Below are positions 8,406 through 17,546 of a stretch of DNA of 64,000 nt, in pieces (the stretch's first letter is position 1; the number at the start of each line of letters is the position of its first letter). The notes under the pieces were generated by a model. It was not told the origin of the DNA, made no database searches, and was given only the letters and a program-made list of their open reading frames with translations. A program made the position numbers and the translations under genes. The DNA comes from Hymenobacter nivis (GTDB lineage Bacteria; Bacteroidota; Bacteroidia; Cytophagales; Hymenobacteraceae): contig NZ_RCYZ01000007.1 of NCBI RefSeq assembly GCF_006439025.1, positions 58,825 to 122,824 of the forward strand, in the 5' to 3' direction.

Positions 8406-8413
8406 TACTTTCG
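8406..8413 (+). promoter_or_regulatory. Promoter -7 box TACTTTCG of the amidohydrolase gene
   Basis: TACTTTCG lies 41 bp before the preferred ATG at 8455 and downstream of the ATG at 8398, which argues against the longer start. No clear -33 TTG is visible. Confidence 0.5.
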
Positions 8414-8454
8414 CCAGCCGACTGCTCTCCCCCACCCCTTTCTGCCCTCGCCTG

Positions 8455-9843
8455 ATGCGCCTCCTGCCCGCCCTGTTCCTCGCCCTTTGCCTGGGTGCTT
8501 CGGCGGCGCGGGCGCAGCCGCTCACCATCGTGCACGCCAACATAATTGACGTGGCCACGGGCACCGTTCGGCCCGACATGACGGTGGTAATCAGCGGCCC
8601 GCGCATTGTGCGCGTGGGGCCCTCGGCTCCTGCCAATCCCAAAAACGGCCGGGTGGTGGACGCCCGCGGGCAGTACCTGATGCCGGGGCTGTGGGACATG
8701 CACACCCACGTGTACTTCGACGGGACGGCCGCCGCCGGCACCGACCTGATCCTGCCGCTGCTGCTGGCCAACGGCATAACCGGCATCCGCGACATGGGCA
8801 GCCAGCTCGACTCTGTTTTGGGGGCCCGGGCGGCCGTGGCGGCGCACCGCCGGCTGGGGCCCCGGCTGGTGGTGAGCGGGCCGATGCTCGACGGACCCAA
8901 GTCGCCCTATAAAGCGGCCATCGCCGTGGCCACCCCCGCGGACGGCCGCCGGGCCGTGGCGATGCTCAAGGCGCGGGGCGTCGATTTCATCAAAATCCAG
9001 TCCTACGTGCCGCGGGACGCTTACTTCGCCATTGCGGCCGAGGCCAAGGCCGTGGGCCTGCCCTTCGAAGGGCACGTGCCCGATGCCGTGAGCGCCGCCG
9101 AAGCCGTAGCCGCCGGCCAGCGCACCTTCGAGCACCTGATCGGCATTTTCGAGGCCAGCTCGACCGACGAGGCCCGGTACTTGGCGGGCGCCGAGAAGTC
9201 GCCGGGCCGCCTGCTGGCCACCTACGACCCGGCCCGCGAAGCCGCCGCCGTGCGGCTGCTGGCGGCGCACCAAGTATGGCAGTGCCCCACCCTGTTCTGG
9301 GAGCGGGGCCAGTGGCTCGTCGATTCCATTGCGTGGCGCGCCGACCCCGACCTGGCCTACGCCGGCCGCAGCTGGGTGGCGCAGCGGTGGCCCAAGGCCC
9401 AGGCCAGCATTGCCCGAACGATGGACACGGAGCCGCTGCCGGTGCGGGCCCGCTTCGTGGGCCACGAGCTGACGCTGGTGCGCAAGCTGCACGCGGCCGG
9501 GGTGGGCTTCCTGGCCGGGACCGACGCGCCGGCCGGCGTGGACGTGCTGCCCGGCCCCAGCCTGCACCTGGAGTTGCAGCGCTTCGTGGCGGCCGGCTTC
9601 ACGCCCTTGGAGGCCCTGCAAACGGCCACCCTGAACCCGGCCCGGTTCTACCACCGCCTCCAGGACTTCGGCAGCGTCGCGCCCGGCCGCCTCGCCGACC
9701 TCGTGCTGCTCAGCGCCAACCCGCTGGCGGACATCGCCAACACCCGCCGCATCGCCGCCGTGGTGGCCGATGGCCGCTACCTGTCGCGGCAGGACCTGGA
9801 CCGGCTATTGGAGCACTTGCAGCAAGTGGCCGCCGAGAAGTAG
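8455..9843 (+). CDS. Secreted amidohydrolase (imidazolonepropionase-like)
   Basis: A 462-residue metal-dependent hydrolase with a signal peptide (MRLLPALFLALCLGASAARAQ), so probably periplasmic. The small beta domain (IVHANIIDVATG) leads to MPGLWDMHTHVYF, whose HTH binds metal, then a lysine segment VDFIKIQSY, histidines in FEGHVPDA and FEHLIG, and the late catalytic Asp in FLAGTDAPAGVD. The C-terminal GRLADLVLLSANPLADI closes the fold. Members act on cyclic amides or as prolidase-like peptidases; the substrate is unknown. It converges with the GH144 gene. Confidence 0.9.
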   Translation: MRLLPALFLALCLGASAARAQPLTIVHANIIDVATGTVRPDMTVVISGPRIVRVGPSAPANPKNGRVVDARGQYLMPGLWDMHTHVYFDGTAAAGTDLILPLLLANGITGIRDMGSQLDSVLGARAAVAAHRRLGPRLVVSGPMLDGPKSPYKAAIAVATPADGRRAVAMLKARGVDFIKIQSYVPRDAYFAIAAEAKAVGLPFEGHVPDAVSAAEAVAAGQRTFEHLIGIFEASSTDEARYLAGAEKSPGRLLATYDPAREAAAVRLLAAHQVWQCPTLFWERGQWLVDSIAWRADPDLAYAGRSWVAQRWPKAQASIARTMDTEPLPVRARFVGHELTLVRKLHAAGVGFLAGTDAPAGVDVLPGPSLHLELQRFVAAGFTPLEALQTATLNPARFYHRLQDFGSVAPGRLADLVLLSANPLADIANTRRIAAVVADGRYLSRQDLDRLLEHLQQVAAEK

Positions 9844-9940
9844 GCCGCAACGAGGAGCCAGCCGGCGCAACTCAGGGCCCCACCCCCGGCTCCACGGGAG
9901 CGCCTGCGCGCTGCCGCCAGCCGCACCGTTTCCTGAAAGG

Positions 9941-11374
9941 TCAGCGCTGGGCGCGCTTGCTCGTGAAGCCCAGCCGGGCCAGGCCCTTTTGCACGTCGGG
10001 GTCGCCCATGAACAACCGCCAGGGCAGGCCGCTGCGGTAGTTCTCAATCATCACCACGATGGGGCCCTGGTCGATGGCCAGGTGAGTTTTGGCGTACCAG
10101 TTCCGCGTTTCGCTGAAGCCGTCGGCAAAGCCATAGGGGCCCCAGAGCTGCGCGCCCAGGTCGTAGTACAAGTGCCGGAGCACCTGCATGGAAAAGGCTG
10201 GCGTGTACGGAAACGAGGACAGCGCCGCCGTGGGCTGAATCACGCCTAAGTCCACGCTTGGGCAGTGCGCCACGTAGCCCTTGTAGCTGTCGCCGGCGGT
10301 GAGGCCCCAGCAGTTGGCCCCGTAGCCTTTGTAGTGCTTGGGGTTTTCGAGGCAGTACGCCCGGTTGATGAGGGTGTGGTTGCGGGTCTGCTGGGCGTAG
10401 TCGATGCCGTGGTTGTCGGTCAGCCCGTTGGGGTCGATGTCCAGGTAGGTATACTGCTCGAAAAACAGCGGGCCGCCCTTGTCGTAGGTGTCGAGCGGCA
10501 GCTCGTAGCCGTAGTACGTCTTGCCGTTGCGCCAGCCCGGGTTCTTCACCCAGCAGTTTTCGTACAACTCCTTGGAGATGGGGTGGTTGGGCGACGACGC
10601 GGCCATGATATAGGTAATCAGCGCCTCGTCGTAGCCCACCACCGGGAAGTTCATCTGGAAGTCGTTGGTGGGGCTCCAGTGCCAGTACAGCGCCGCGGTG
10701 CCCCCTTTGCTGTGCCAGTTCCAGTCGGCGGCGGCCCACATTTGCTGCACCCGCTTCTGGAAGTACCGCTCGGGCAGCGTGGTCCCGTTGAAGTAGGCTT
10801 TGGCCGTGAGCAAGCCCATCAGCAGGTAGGACGTTTCCACGATGTCGGCCCCGTCGTCGATGCGGTCGAAGGCGATGGTTTTGCCGGTCGCCCCGTTCAT
10901 GAAGTGCGGGTAGATGCCGTGGTAGCAATCGGCCTTCGCCAGAAAATCAACGATTTTGGTGAGCCGGTGCAGGGCCGCCGCCTGGCTCACCCAGCCGCGG
11001 TGCACGGCCACCACCGTGGCCATCACCCCCATGCCGGTGCCACCAATGGCGCAGGCCTCCGGGCCAAACGTGGCCGTGCTCAGGTTGGGGCTGTCGTCGG
11101 CCTCGTTGATGTAATCCCAGTAGTACACGGCCCGCACGGTGTTGTCGCGCTCGCGGGCCAGGCCGCTCACCGGGTGCGCGAAGTGCCAGAAGTACCGAAA
11201 CGTTTGCCGCTGCACCACGTCCAGCAAAGCCGAATCGCTGAGGTTTTTCACGATGCCCACCGGCGCAATCACGTCGCGTGCCGCGGGCGGGGGCCCCGCC
11301 GAGCGCTTCGTTTGGGCAGGGGCCGCCAATGCGCCTAACGTCCCTACCAGCAGTAGTCCCAGCGTGTTTTTCAC
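9941..11374 (-). CDS. GH144-type secreted glucanase (glycoamylase-like domain)
   Basis: A 477-residue secreted enzyme of the glycoamylase-like family that includes GH144 endo-beta-1,2-glucanases of Bacteroidota. Motifs seen are TFRYFWHFAHP, ARERD, an (alpha/alpha)6-barrel-like series including ETSYLLMGLL, WNWHSKGG, PVVGYDEAL, PLFFEQYTYLDI and WGLTAGDSYKGY, and the end YGFADGFSETRNWYAKTHLAIDQGP. The frame opens with TTG at 11383, next to a TATTTTG promoter-like stretch, so the GTG at 11374, which begins a signal peptide (MKNTLGLLL...APAQ), is preferred. It may degrade beta-1,2-glucan in the periplasm; the exact linkage is not certain. Confidence 0.88.
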   Translation of the reverse strand: MKNTLGLLLVGTLGALAAPAQTKRSAGPPPAARDVIAPVGIVKNLSDSALLDVVQRQTFRYFWHFAHPVSGLARERDNTVRAVYYWDYINEADDSPNLSTATFGPEACAIGGTGMGVMATVVAVHRGWVSQAAALHRLTKIVDFLAKADCYHGIYPHFMNGATGKTIAFDRIDDGADIVETSYLLMGLLTAKAYFNGTTLPERYFQKRVQQMWAAADWNWHSKGGTAALYWHWSPTNDFQMNFPVVGYDEALITYIMAASSPNHPISKELYENCWVKNPGWRNGKTYYGYELPLDTYDKGGPLFFEQYTYLDIDPNGLTDNHGIDYAQQTRNHTLINRAYCLENPKHYKGYGANCWGLTAGDSYKGYVAHCPSVDLGVIQPTAALSSFPYTPAFSMQVLRHLYYDLGAQLWGPYGFADGFSETRNWYAKTHLAIDQGPIVVMIENYRSGLPWRLFMGDPDVQKGLARLGFTSKRAQR

Positions 11375-11551
11375 GGGCTTCAAAATAGTATGAAAGAATG
11401 AGCACAGGCCCCTTCGCCGGGGTCCCCAGGCCCACCGCGGGGCCCCGGCGCACGCATAGGCAGGCCCGCTCCACTGCCAGGCCCAGGCCTGCTAAAAGGT
11501 AAGCAATTAACTCCATTTAATGCGGAGCTATGCGCCGGGCCCGGCCGGGCG

Positions 11552-12013
11552 CTATGACGTGTGATCCGCTACGATGACCCAGCGGCCCTGGATGCGCCGA
11601 AACACCAGCAGGAAGTGGCCGCCTAGGTCGCCCAGGGCGGTGGGGCGGGCCAGGTGCCAGGCCCCCACCACCTCGGCCGCGTCGGGCCCCAACGGGGTGA
11701 TGCGCAGGGCCCCGAAGTCGAGGCGGCCCATGGCGGTGGCGTCGGGGTAGCTTTTCTGGTAGTTGGCCAGCGTGGGGGCCCAGCCGTAGGTGAGGCCCTT
11801 TTTGCCGATGAACACCAGCGAATCGGACTGCCAGTAGCCCTGCATGAAGCCGGGGATGTCGCCGCGGTTCCAGGCGGCGGTTTGGGTGGCCAGCACCCGG
11901 GCAATGGCGGCGCGCGGCGCGGGCGAGGTTTGGGCCCCGGCGGGCGCGGCCAGCAGCAACAGGGCCCCCAGCGCGGGCCGGGCCAGGCGCTGCGGTGAGC
12001 AGGTGAACGACAT
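11552..12013 (-). CDS. Secreted NTF2/SnoaL-like protein (DUF4440 type)
   Basis: A 153-residue protein with a signal peptide (MSFTCSPQRL, hydrophobic core, AGAQ) followed by an NTF2-like domain: RAAIARVLATQTAAWNRGDIPGFMQGYWQSDSLVFIG, then a central GWAPTLANYQKSYP and C-terminal strands ending GRWVIVADHTS. Such domains bind or modify small ligands in many settings, so the function is open. The frame reaches 12043, but the ATG at 12013 fits the signal peptide better. Confidence 0.82.
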   Translation of the reverse strand: MSFTCSPQRLARPALGALLLLAAPAGAQTSPAPRAAIARVLATQTAAWNRGDIPGFMQGYWQSDSLVFIGKKGLTYGWAPTLANYQKSYPDATAMGRLDFGALRITPLGPDAAEVVGAWHLARPTALGDLGGHFLLVFRRIQGRWVIVADHTS

Positions 12014-12103
12014 ACGCGGCGAGCAAAAGCGGGGCAACGGCACCCCCGCCGCAAAGATGGCGGCGGTAAAGCGTTTAGCGGCCGGGGCTAGTTTAGCCCC
12101 GGT

Positions 12104-12466
12104 TTACCTACCTGCCACCGGGGCCGGGCCGCGCACCGCCTGCCGCGCCCAAGCGCCGGCCAGCGCTGCCACGCCGCCCACCAGCCCGCCCACCAGGGCC
12201 GTGGCCAGCACCAGGGCCCAGCCGCTGCCCCCAAGCGGGAGTAGCTGGGCCATGCGGTGGCTCAGAATGCCGGCACTGCGCGCGTTCAGCCAGGCAGCGG
12301 CCAGCAGCCAGCCCAGGCCGATGCCGGCAAAGCCCGCCCCAAATGCCCGGCCGCCCGGGGCCCCCAGGCCGGCGGCCAATCCGAAGCACAGCGGCGCCAC
12401 CGTCCACCAGGGCAGGAAAAGCTGCACCAGCAGCGCCAGGACGAAAATCGATAGCAAGAGTCGCAT
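12104..12466 (-). CDS. Unknown membrane protein (120 aa)
   Basis: Unrecognised. Nearly all of the sequence is hydrophobic and rich in Gly, Ala and Leu. I can place about four membrane segments: residues 1-20 (LLLSIFVLALLVQLFLP), 22-40, 44-62 and 82-108. The start lies 15 bp after the stop of the penicillin-acylase-type gene on the same strand, so the two are probably one operon, and the small protein may be an accessory or merely a passenger. Confidence 0.65.
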   Translation of the reverse strand: MRLLLSIFVLALLVQLFLPWWTVAPLCFGLAAGLGAPGGRAFGAGFAGIGLGWLLAAAWLNARSAGILSHRMAQLLPLGGSGWALVLATALVGGLVGGVAALAGAWARQAVRGPAPVAGR

Positions 12467-12481
12467 ACGGGCGGGGAAAGA

Positions 12482-14950
12482 TTAGTTGGCCAAGGTCCAG
12501 GTGGCCCGCACGCGGGGGTGGGCCTCGCCGGCTGAGCGCAGGAACACCAGCTCGTTGAGCTGGCCCACGCGCCAGGTTTCGAGCATATCGTCGTAGGCCG
12601 CCGAGCCGGGGTTGCCGCTCTGGCCGCCCGGGAATACGCCGTAGGCCCGCACCTGGGGCCCCAGCGCCACCACCATGCGCCACGAGGGCCCCGTGCGGTT
12701 GGTGGTGGCGTTCACAATGCCCGCCCCGCCGCCGCAGTCCAGGTCGAGGTGGCCGAAACCGGGCAGCTGGAGCATGTGCAGCACGTCGGTGCTCTTCTGG
12801 TTTTTCCAGGCCCACCGGGGCCCCAGGGGGCCGTACTTGCGGGTGAGCGAATCGGTGGCGAAGCGCAGGCTGCGGCGCACCAGCTGCGGCAGGGTTTCGC
12901 GCAGCGGCGTGCGGCGGTCGTCCACCCAGGGGCTGTTTGGCTCGCGCAGCAGCAGCGTTTTGGTGCGGTCGCGGGCGGGGAAGCGCATTTCCAGGCCAGT
13001 GGCTTGCAGCCCGAAATCATCGTTCCAAATGCGCTGCACCAGGTTGGCAAACCATAAATCGAATACGCTCGGGGCCAGCGCGTCGGCGTCGTACATGTAG
13101 TTCCAGCGGCGCATTTCGGCCAGCGCGCGGGCCTCGGGCCCGGCGGCGGCCACCAGCGTGTCGCCGTTGGCGGGGCCGGCGGCCAGCGCCAGCAGGCGGG
13201 GCAGCAGCTGCTGGGCCGTCACGCTGAGGTTGTCGTTCTGGAGCATGCGCAGGCTGTCGGGCGTGGCCTGGGTCATGCGCGCCAGCCGCTCGCCGATGCG
13301 GTGGGCACGGTCGTAGCTGCCGTTGCCGTAGTCCCAGTTCAGGTAATACGGGTAGTCGGGGCCGGCCGAGAATTGGTTGGACGAGGCCACGAACTGGCGC
13401 GGCGGGTTCTTCACGTGCGGGTTTTGGGCGGCCGGAATCCAGCCCTGCCAGTCGTAGGCCGGGTCGGTGCCGTCGAGAATGAACTTGCCCTGGTCGCGCC
13501 ACTTCAGCGGGAAGCGGCCGTTGGGCCAGAGGGCAATGTCCTTGTCGGCGCTGGCAAAAATAAAGTTCTGGGCCGGCGAGCCGTAAGTGCTGAGCGCGGC
13601 GGTGTAGTCGGGGTAGTTGCGGGCGCGGTTAAGGCGGTAAAAGGCTTGGAACTCGTTGGCCGCATCGTGGGCCGTCCAGCGCATGGCGTGGGCCACGGGC
13701 ACCTGGCCGGGCAGGAAAGGCTTTTCCGGCTTATCGTACACGATGGGGCCGTGGTGGGTGTAGAGCACCGTGTCGAGGCGGTCGGGCCGGCCGCGCACCC
13801 GGATGCGCTCCACCACCCGGCGCACCGGCTTCCAACGGCCGGCGTGCCAGTACTCGCGCCGCGTGCCGTCGCGGAACTTGATCTGGTACCAGTCCAGCAC
13901 GTCGGCCGCCACGTTGGTCACGCCCCAGGCCACCCGCTCGTTGAAGCCGATGATGGCAAACGGGGCCCCCGGAATGCTCACTCCGTACACATTCACGCCG
14001 GGCGCGGCCAGCTGCACCTGGTACCAGATGCTGGGCAGGTTGAGCTGCAAGTGCGGGTCGTTGGCCAGCAGCGGGAAGCCCGTGGCCGACTTGGCCCCGC
14101 TCACGGCAAAGTTGTTGGAGCCCAGCTCGGGGTCGGGCTCGTGCTGCGGCACCTGGCCCGACAGCGCCGCCGCGAAGCCCGGCGGCGTGGCCGGCACGGG
14201 CAGGGGCGTAAAATCGAGCGGCGTACCCACCGGCACCACCGGCTCCTCCTGCACCGGGTAGTCGGGAAACAGGTCTTTGACAACGGCCGGGCCGTAGCGG
14301 GCCAGCGCGTTGCTCATGCGCAAGTCGTCGGAGCGGCCACTCAAGTCGAAGGCCATGTACTTCAGGATCAGGCAGCTTTTCAGCGGCACCCAGGGTTCGG
14401 GCGTGTAGTCGAGCAGCTTGTACTCGAAGGGCAGGGTGGCCGGCGTCAGCGTGCCAATGTAGGCGTTCACCCCGTCGGCGTACGAGGTGAGCACGGTGCG
14501 GGTCACGGGGTCGGCCAGGGCCGCGGCCAGCGATTTTTGGGCCCCAAACGGCAGGCCCATGCGCCGGAAGAAGCGGTCGGTTTCGAGGCGCGCCGGCCCC
14601 ACGATTTCCGCCAGCCGCCCGCCCGCCACGTGGGCGATGAAGTCCATCTGCCAGAGCCGGTCCTGGGCCGTGAGGTAGCCCTGGGCGTAGTACAGGTCGT
14701 GGTCGTTCTGGGCAAATACGTGCGGCACGCGCTTGTCGTCGAAGCGCACCTGCACCGGCCGCTGCAGGCCCGGCAGGCGCAGCGTTTGCTGGGCGGGCAG
14801 GCCCCCGGCGGTTTCGCCATTTTGCCAAAACCCGCGGAACGGGCTCAGCAGCTTGCCAAACGGCGGCACGTCGCCGTGCTTGGTGTTCAGGCCCCAGGTG
14901 AGGGCAACGGCGAGCCCCAGGGCGAGCAGGGCTTTAATCCAGCGCAGCAT
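12482..14950 (-). CDS. Penicillin-acylase-family Ntn hydrolase
   Basis: An 822-residue member of the penicillin amidase family (beta-lactam or acyl-homoserine-lactone acylases and relatives). A hydrophobic N-terminus (residues 5-20) exports it to the periplasm. The precursor should self-cleave before Ser278 in the motif GSNNFAVSG, giving an alpha chain and a beta chain with N-terminal serine; this motif and spacing are typical. Other family marks are AQGYLTAQDRLWQMD near residue 90 and NDPHL soon after the nucleophile. The substrate may be an N-acylated amino acid or lactone. A promoter box lies 53 bp upstream. Confidence 0.92.
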   Translation of the reverse strand: MLRWIKALLALGLAVALTWGLNTKHGDVPPFGKLLSPFRGFWQNGETAGGLPAQQTLRLPGLQRPVQVRFDDKRVPHVFAQNDHDLYYAQGYLTAQDRLWQMDFIAHVAGGRLAEIVGPARLETDRFFRRMGLPFGAQKSLAAALADPVTRTVLTSYADGVNAYIGTLTPATLPFEYKLLDYTPEPWVPLKSCLILKYMAFDLSGRSDDLRMSNALARYGPAVVKDLFPDYPVQEEPVVPVGTPLDFTPLPVPATPPGFAAALSGQVPQHEPDPELGSNNFAVSGAKSATGFPLLANDPHLQLNLPSIWYQVQLAAPGVNVYGVSIPGAPFAIIGFNERVAWGVTNVAADVLDWYQIKFRDGTRREYWHAGRWKPVRRVVERIRVRGRPDRLDTVLYTHHGPIVYDKPEKPFLPGQVPVAHAMRWTAHDAANEFQAFYRLNRARNYPDYTAALSTYGSPAQNFIFASADKDIALWPNGRFPLKWRDQGKFILDGTDPAYDWQGWIPAAQNPHVKNPPRQFVASSNQFSAGPDYPYYLNWDYGNGSYDRAHRIGERLARMTQATPDSLRMLQNDNLSVTAQQLLPRLLALAAGPANGDTLVAAAGPEARALAEMRRWNYMYDADALAPSVFDLWFANLVQRIWNDDFGLQATGLEMRFPARDRTKTLLLREPNSPWVDDRRTPLRETLPQLVRRSLRFATDSLTRKYGPLGPRWAWKNQKSTDVLHMLQLPGFGHLDLDCGGGAGIVNATTNRTGPSWRMVVALGPQVRAYGVFPGGQSGNPGSAAYDDMLETWRVGQLNELVFLRSAGEAHPRVRATWTLAN

Positions 14951-15002
14951 AAGCGGTCAGCGGCAAGGGGTGGCAGCCGCTGGATTGCCCAGCGCCCGGC
15001 GG

Positions 15003-15010
15003 CGAAAGTA
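15003..15010 (-). promoter_or_regulatory. Promoter -7 box TACTTTCG of the acylase gene
   Basis: On the minus strand TACTTTCG stands 52 bp before the ATG at 14950, in the gap shared with the divergent permease. Confidence 0.5.
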
Positions 15011-15089
15011 ATCGGAAACCGGCCAGCGCCCCGGGGCCCTAACGCCGCCAGCGCGTAGCTTGCCGGCTTAATTCCGTTTTCGTTTTTCT

Positions 15090-16568
15090 ATGGCCGACGC
15101 TACGCCCACTTCCCCGCCCCATTTCCAGCGGGCCCTCACCCTGTTCGACGCCATCATGCTCGTCACGGGCAGCATGATCGGCTCGGGCATTTTCATCGTT
15201 TCGGCCGACATTGCCCGGCAGGTGGGCACCGCCGGCTGGCTGCTGGTGGTCTGGCTCATCACCGGCCTCATCACCACGGCCGGCGCCGTGAGCTACGGCG
15301 AGCTGGCGGCCATGTTCCCCAAGGTGGGCGGGCAGTACGTGTACCTGCGCGAGGCCTTCGGGCGGCTGGTGGCGTTTCTCTACGGCTGGACGCTGTTTTT
15401 GGTGATTCAAACCGGCGTGATTGCGGCCGTGGCCGTGGCCTTCGCCAAGTTCCTGGGCGTGCTTTGGGGCTGGTCGAGCGTGACGAATGTATTGTTCCAA
15501 ATAGGGCCCCTGGCGGTCAGCAGCGCGCAGGTGGTGGCCATACTGCTCATCGTGGGCATCACGGCCCTGAACGCGCAGGGCGTGCGCACGGGCAAGCTCA
15601 TCCAGAACGTGCTGGGCAGCACCAAGCTGGTGGCGTTGGCGCTGCTCATCGTGTTCGGAGTGGCGCTGGGCCTCAACCACGCCGCGGTGGCGGCCAACTT
15701 CCACGACGTGTGGGCCGCCGCGCGCCACCCCGCCGCCGGGGGCCCCGCCCTGCCGCTGAGCGCGGGGGCCCTGGTCATCGCCATCGGCATGGCCATGTCG
15801 GGCTCGCTGTTCTCTTCCGATTCGTGGAACAACATCGGCTTCGCGGGCGAGGAAATTCAGAACCCCGAGCGCACGCTGGTGCGCAGCATGGTCATCGGCA
15901 CGGGCATCGTCACGGCGCTCTACATCCTGCTGAACATCGTGTACCTATTGGTGCTGCCGCTGGCCGGCTCGCCCGAGGCGGCCACCGTGGCCGGGCGCGG
16001 CATCATGTACGCCAAGGACGACCGCGTGGCCACGGCCGTGGCCGAGTCGGTGTTGGGGGCCCCGGGGGCCTACGTCATGGCCATCCTCATCATGCTCAGC
16101 ACGTTCGGAGCCAACAACGGCATCATCCTGAGCGGGGCGCGGGCCTACTTCGCCATGGCCAAGGACGGCCTGTTTTTCCCCGGCCTGGCCCGCCTCAACC
16201 CCGCCGGGGTGCCCGCCCGGGCCCTGTGGGCGCAGTGCCTGTGGGCCAGCCTGCTGTGCCTGAGCGGCAGCTACGGCCAGCTGCTCAACTACGTGATGTT
16301 CGCCGTGATTCTGTTTTACGTGGTCACCATTATCGGCATTTTCGTGCTGCGCCGCACCCGGCCCCACGCGCCCCGCCCCTACCGCGCCTGGGGCTACCCG
16401 GTGGTGCCGCTCATCTACATCGGCCTGGCCTCGGCCTTCTGCGTGGTGCTGCTCATCGCCCCCGACACGGCCGAATATTCGCGCCGCGGCCTGGGCCTGG
16501 TGGCGCTGGGCCTGCCCGTATTCTTCCTCTTCGGCCGCCGCTTCGGGGGCCCCACCGCGGCAGAATAG
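15090..16568 (+). CDS. APC-family amino acid permease
   Basis: A 492-residue integral membrane transporter of the amino acid/polyamine/organocation superfamily. The first helix carries GSMIGSGIFIVSADIARQVG, the unwound substrate-binding motif (GSGIF) of the LeuT fold, and about twelve hydrophobic segments follow. The segment FSSDSWNNIGFAGEEIQNPERTLVRS is the characteristic loop after helix 6. It probably takes up amino acids in exchange or symport; specificity is unknown. It ends just before a strong bidirectional terminator. Confidence 0.92.
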   Translation: MADATPTSPPHFQRALTLFDAIMLVTGSMIGSGIFIVSADIARQVGTAGWLLVVWLITGLITTAGAVSYGELAAMFPKVGGQYVYLREAFGRLVAFLYGWTLFLVIQTGVIAAVAVAFAKFLGVLWGWSSVTNVLFQIGPLAVSSAQVVAILLIVGITALNAQGVRTGKLIQNVLGSTKLVALALLIVFGVALGLNHAAVAANFHDVWAAARHPAAGGPALPLSAGALVIAIGMAMSGSLFSSDSWNNIGFAGEEIQNPERTLVRSMVIGTGIVTALYILLNIVYLLVLPLAGSPEAATVAGRGIMYAKDDRVATAVAESVLGAPGAYVMAILIMLSTFGANNGIILSGARAYFAMAKDGLFFPGLARLNPAGVPARALWAQCLWASLLCLSGSYGQLLNYVMFAVILFYVVTIIGIFVLRRTRPHAPRPYRAWGYPVVPLIYIGLASAFCVVLLIAPDTAEYSRRGLGLVALGLPVFFLFGRRFGGPTAAE

Positions 16569-16623
16569 GCCCCCCTGGGGTGCCGCCAGGACATACCCTG
16601 GCGGCCACTACCTTTCCAAACGC

Positions 16624-16660
16624 AAAAACGGCCTCCCCCCTGCGGGGAAGGCCGTTTTTA
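16624..16660. terminator. Bidirectional terminator
   Basis: A stem AAAAACGGCC/GGCCGTTTTT with a C-rich/G-rich inner part lies between the ends of the convergent permease and hydrophilic-protein genes, with T-runs on both strands. Confidence 0.85.
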
Positions 16661-16677
16661 TGGATCCATGGGGGTAA

Positions 16678-17073
16678 TTACATGTCCTGGGGCTCTTTAG
16701 CGGGGCCGCTGGGGGCGTCTTCGCCAAACTTTTGCTCCTTGGTGCGCACATCGTGGTCGAGCTCGTAGCTGCCCTCCACGCCGAAGCCGGGGCCCTGCTG
16801 CTGCTCGTTGGCGGCGGTGTGCTCGGTGCCGCCCTGGGGCGTGCGCTCGGAGCCGCCGATGTGCAGGTTTTCGAGCTGGTCCTTCTGGTCGGAGCGCTGG
16901 GTGTAGCCGTGGGCGCCGGTGTAGCGGGCGGCCGAGGCGTCGTTTTCTTCTTTGCCGTTGCTCTGGTCGGCTTTGTACTCTTTTTCTTTTTGCTGCTGCT
17001 CGTTCTGCGGGATGTCGCGGTCCGGTTGCGGGTCTTTCTGGTCGTCGTCGCCAAAGAGGCTGTCAAGTATCAT
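16678..17073 (-). CDS. Highly hydrophilic unknown protein (131 aa)
   Basis: No family recognised. Apart from the start MILDSLFGDDD the protein is almost free of hydrophobic residues and rich in Gln, Glu, Asp, Lys and Gly, with runs such as NEQQQKEKEYK and ANEQQQGPGFG. It should be intrinsically disordered and could be a hydrophilin-like stress protein, which is only a guess from composition. The frame starts with ATG at 17073 and ends against the terminator. Confidence 0.6.
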   Translation of the reverse strand: MILDSLFGDDDQKDPQPDRDIPQNEQQQKEKEYKADQSNGKEENDASAARYTGAHGYTQRSDQKDQLENLHIGGSERTPQGGTEHTAANEQQQGPGFGVEGSYELDHDVRTKEQKFGEDAPSGPAKEPQDM

Positions 17074-17252
17074 AGGAAGGGATGATTAGGGTGAAGCGAA
17101 TCTGCTTGGGTGTACGCCCCCGGCGCGGTTGCGTTGCCGCCCGGGGGGCGCGGGGCTCCGGGGGCCCTATTTTTGTGCGCCGGGGCCCCGCCAATGCCCC
17201 GGCTGGGGCCCCGGCCGCCAAACAAACCCGGCCTTTTTTGCTTGTGCCCGCC

Positions 17253-17540
17253 ATGGACTTCTCCAAACTCTATCGCCCCTCTGCCCTCAACAGCTTCCAG
17301 TTTGTGGCCGTGACCGGGCTGCTGATGAGCGCCGGGGCCCACTTCATCCTGGCGGCGTTTGTGGGGCGCGTGCCGGCAGGCTTCGGCTGGCTCTACGTGT
17401 GCTGGCTGGTGTTTTACGCCGGCGGCACGCTGCTCAACTACTTCGGCAAGCCCAACGCCGGCCATCACCACGACCATGACCACGGCCATGACCACGAAGA
17501 TGATGAGGACGACCACGGCCACAACGGCACTTTCCACTAG
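17253..17540 (+). CDS. Small membrane protein with histidine-rich tail
   Basis: A 95-residue protein starting at MDFSKLYRPSALNSFQF (ATG 17253; the longer upstream frame is GC-rich noise). Two membrane helices follow (residues about 18-36 and 42-60). The last 25 residues are mostly His and Asp with some Glu and Gly, in repeats such as HDHDHGHDH, a likely Zn, Ni or Cu binding tail. No family is recognised; a role in metal handling is inferred from the tail alone. Its stop is 6 bp from that of the convergent SemiSWEET gene. Confidence 0.7.
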   Translation: MDFSKLYRPSALNSFQFVAVTGLLMSAGAHFILAAFVGRVPAGFGWLYVCWLVFYAGGTLLNYFGKPNAGHHHDHDHGHDHEDDEDDHGHNGTFH

Positions 17541-17546
17541 CCGCCG

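Noticed and set aside
13301..15058. A 585-codon open frame opposite the acylase gene
   Set aside because: Same reason: antisense shadow of a clear Ntn hydrolase whose nucleophile motif and length are intact.
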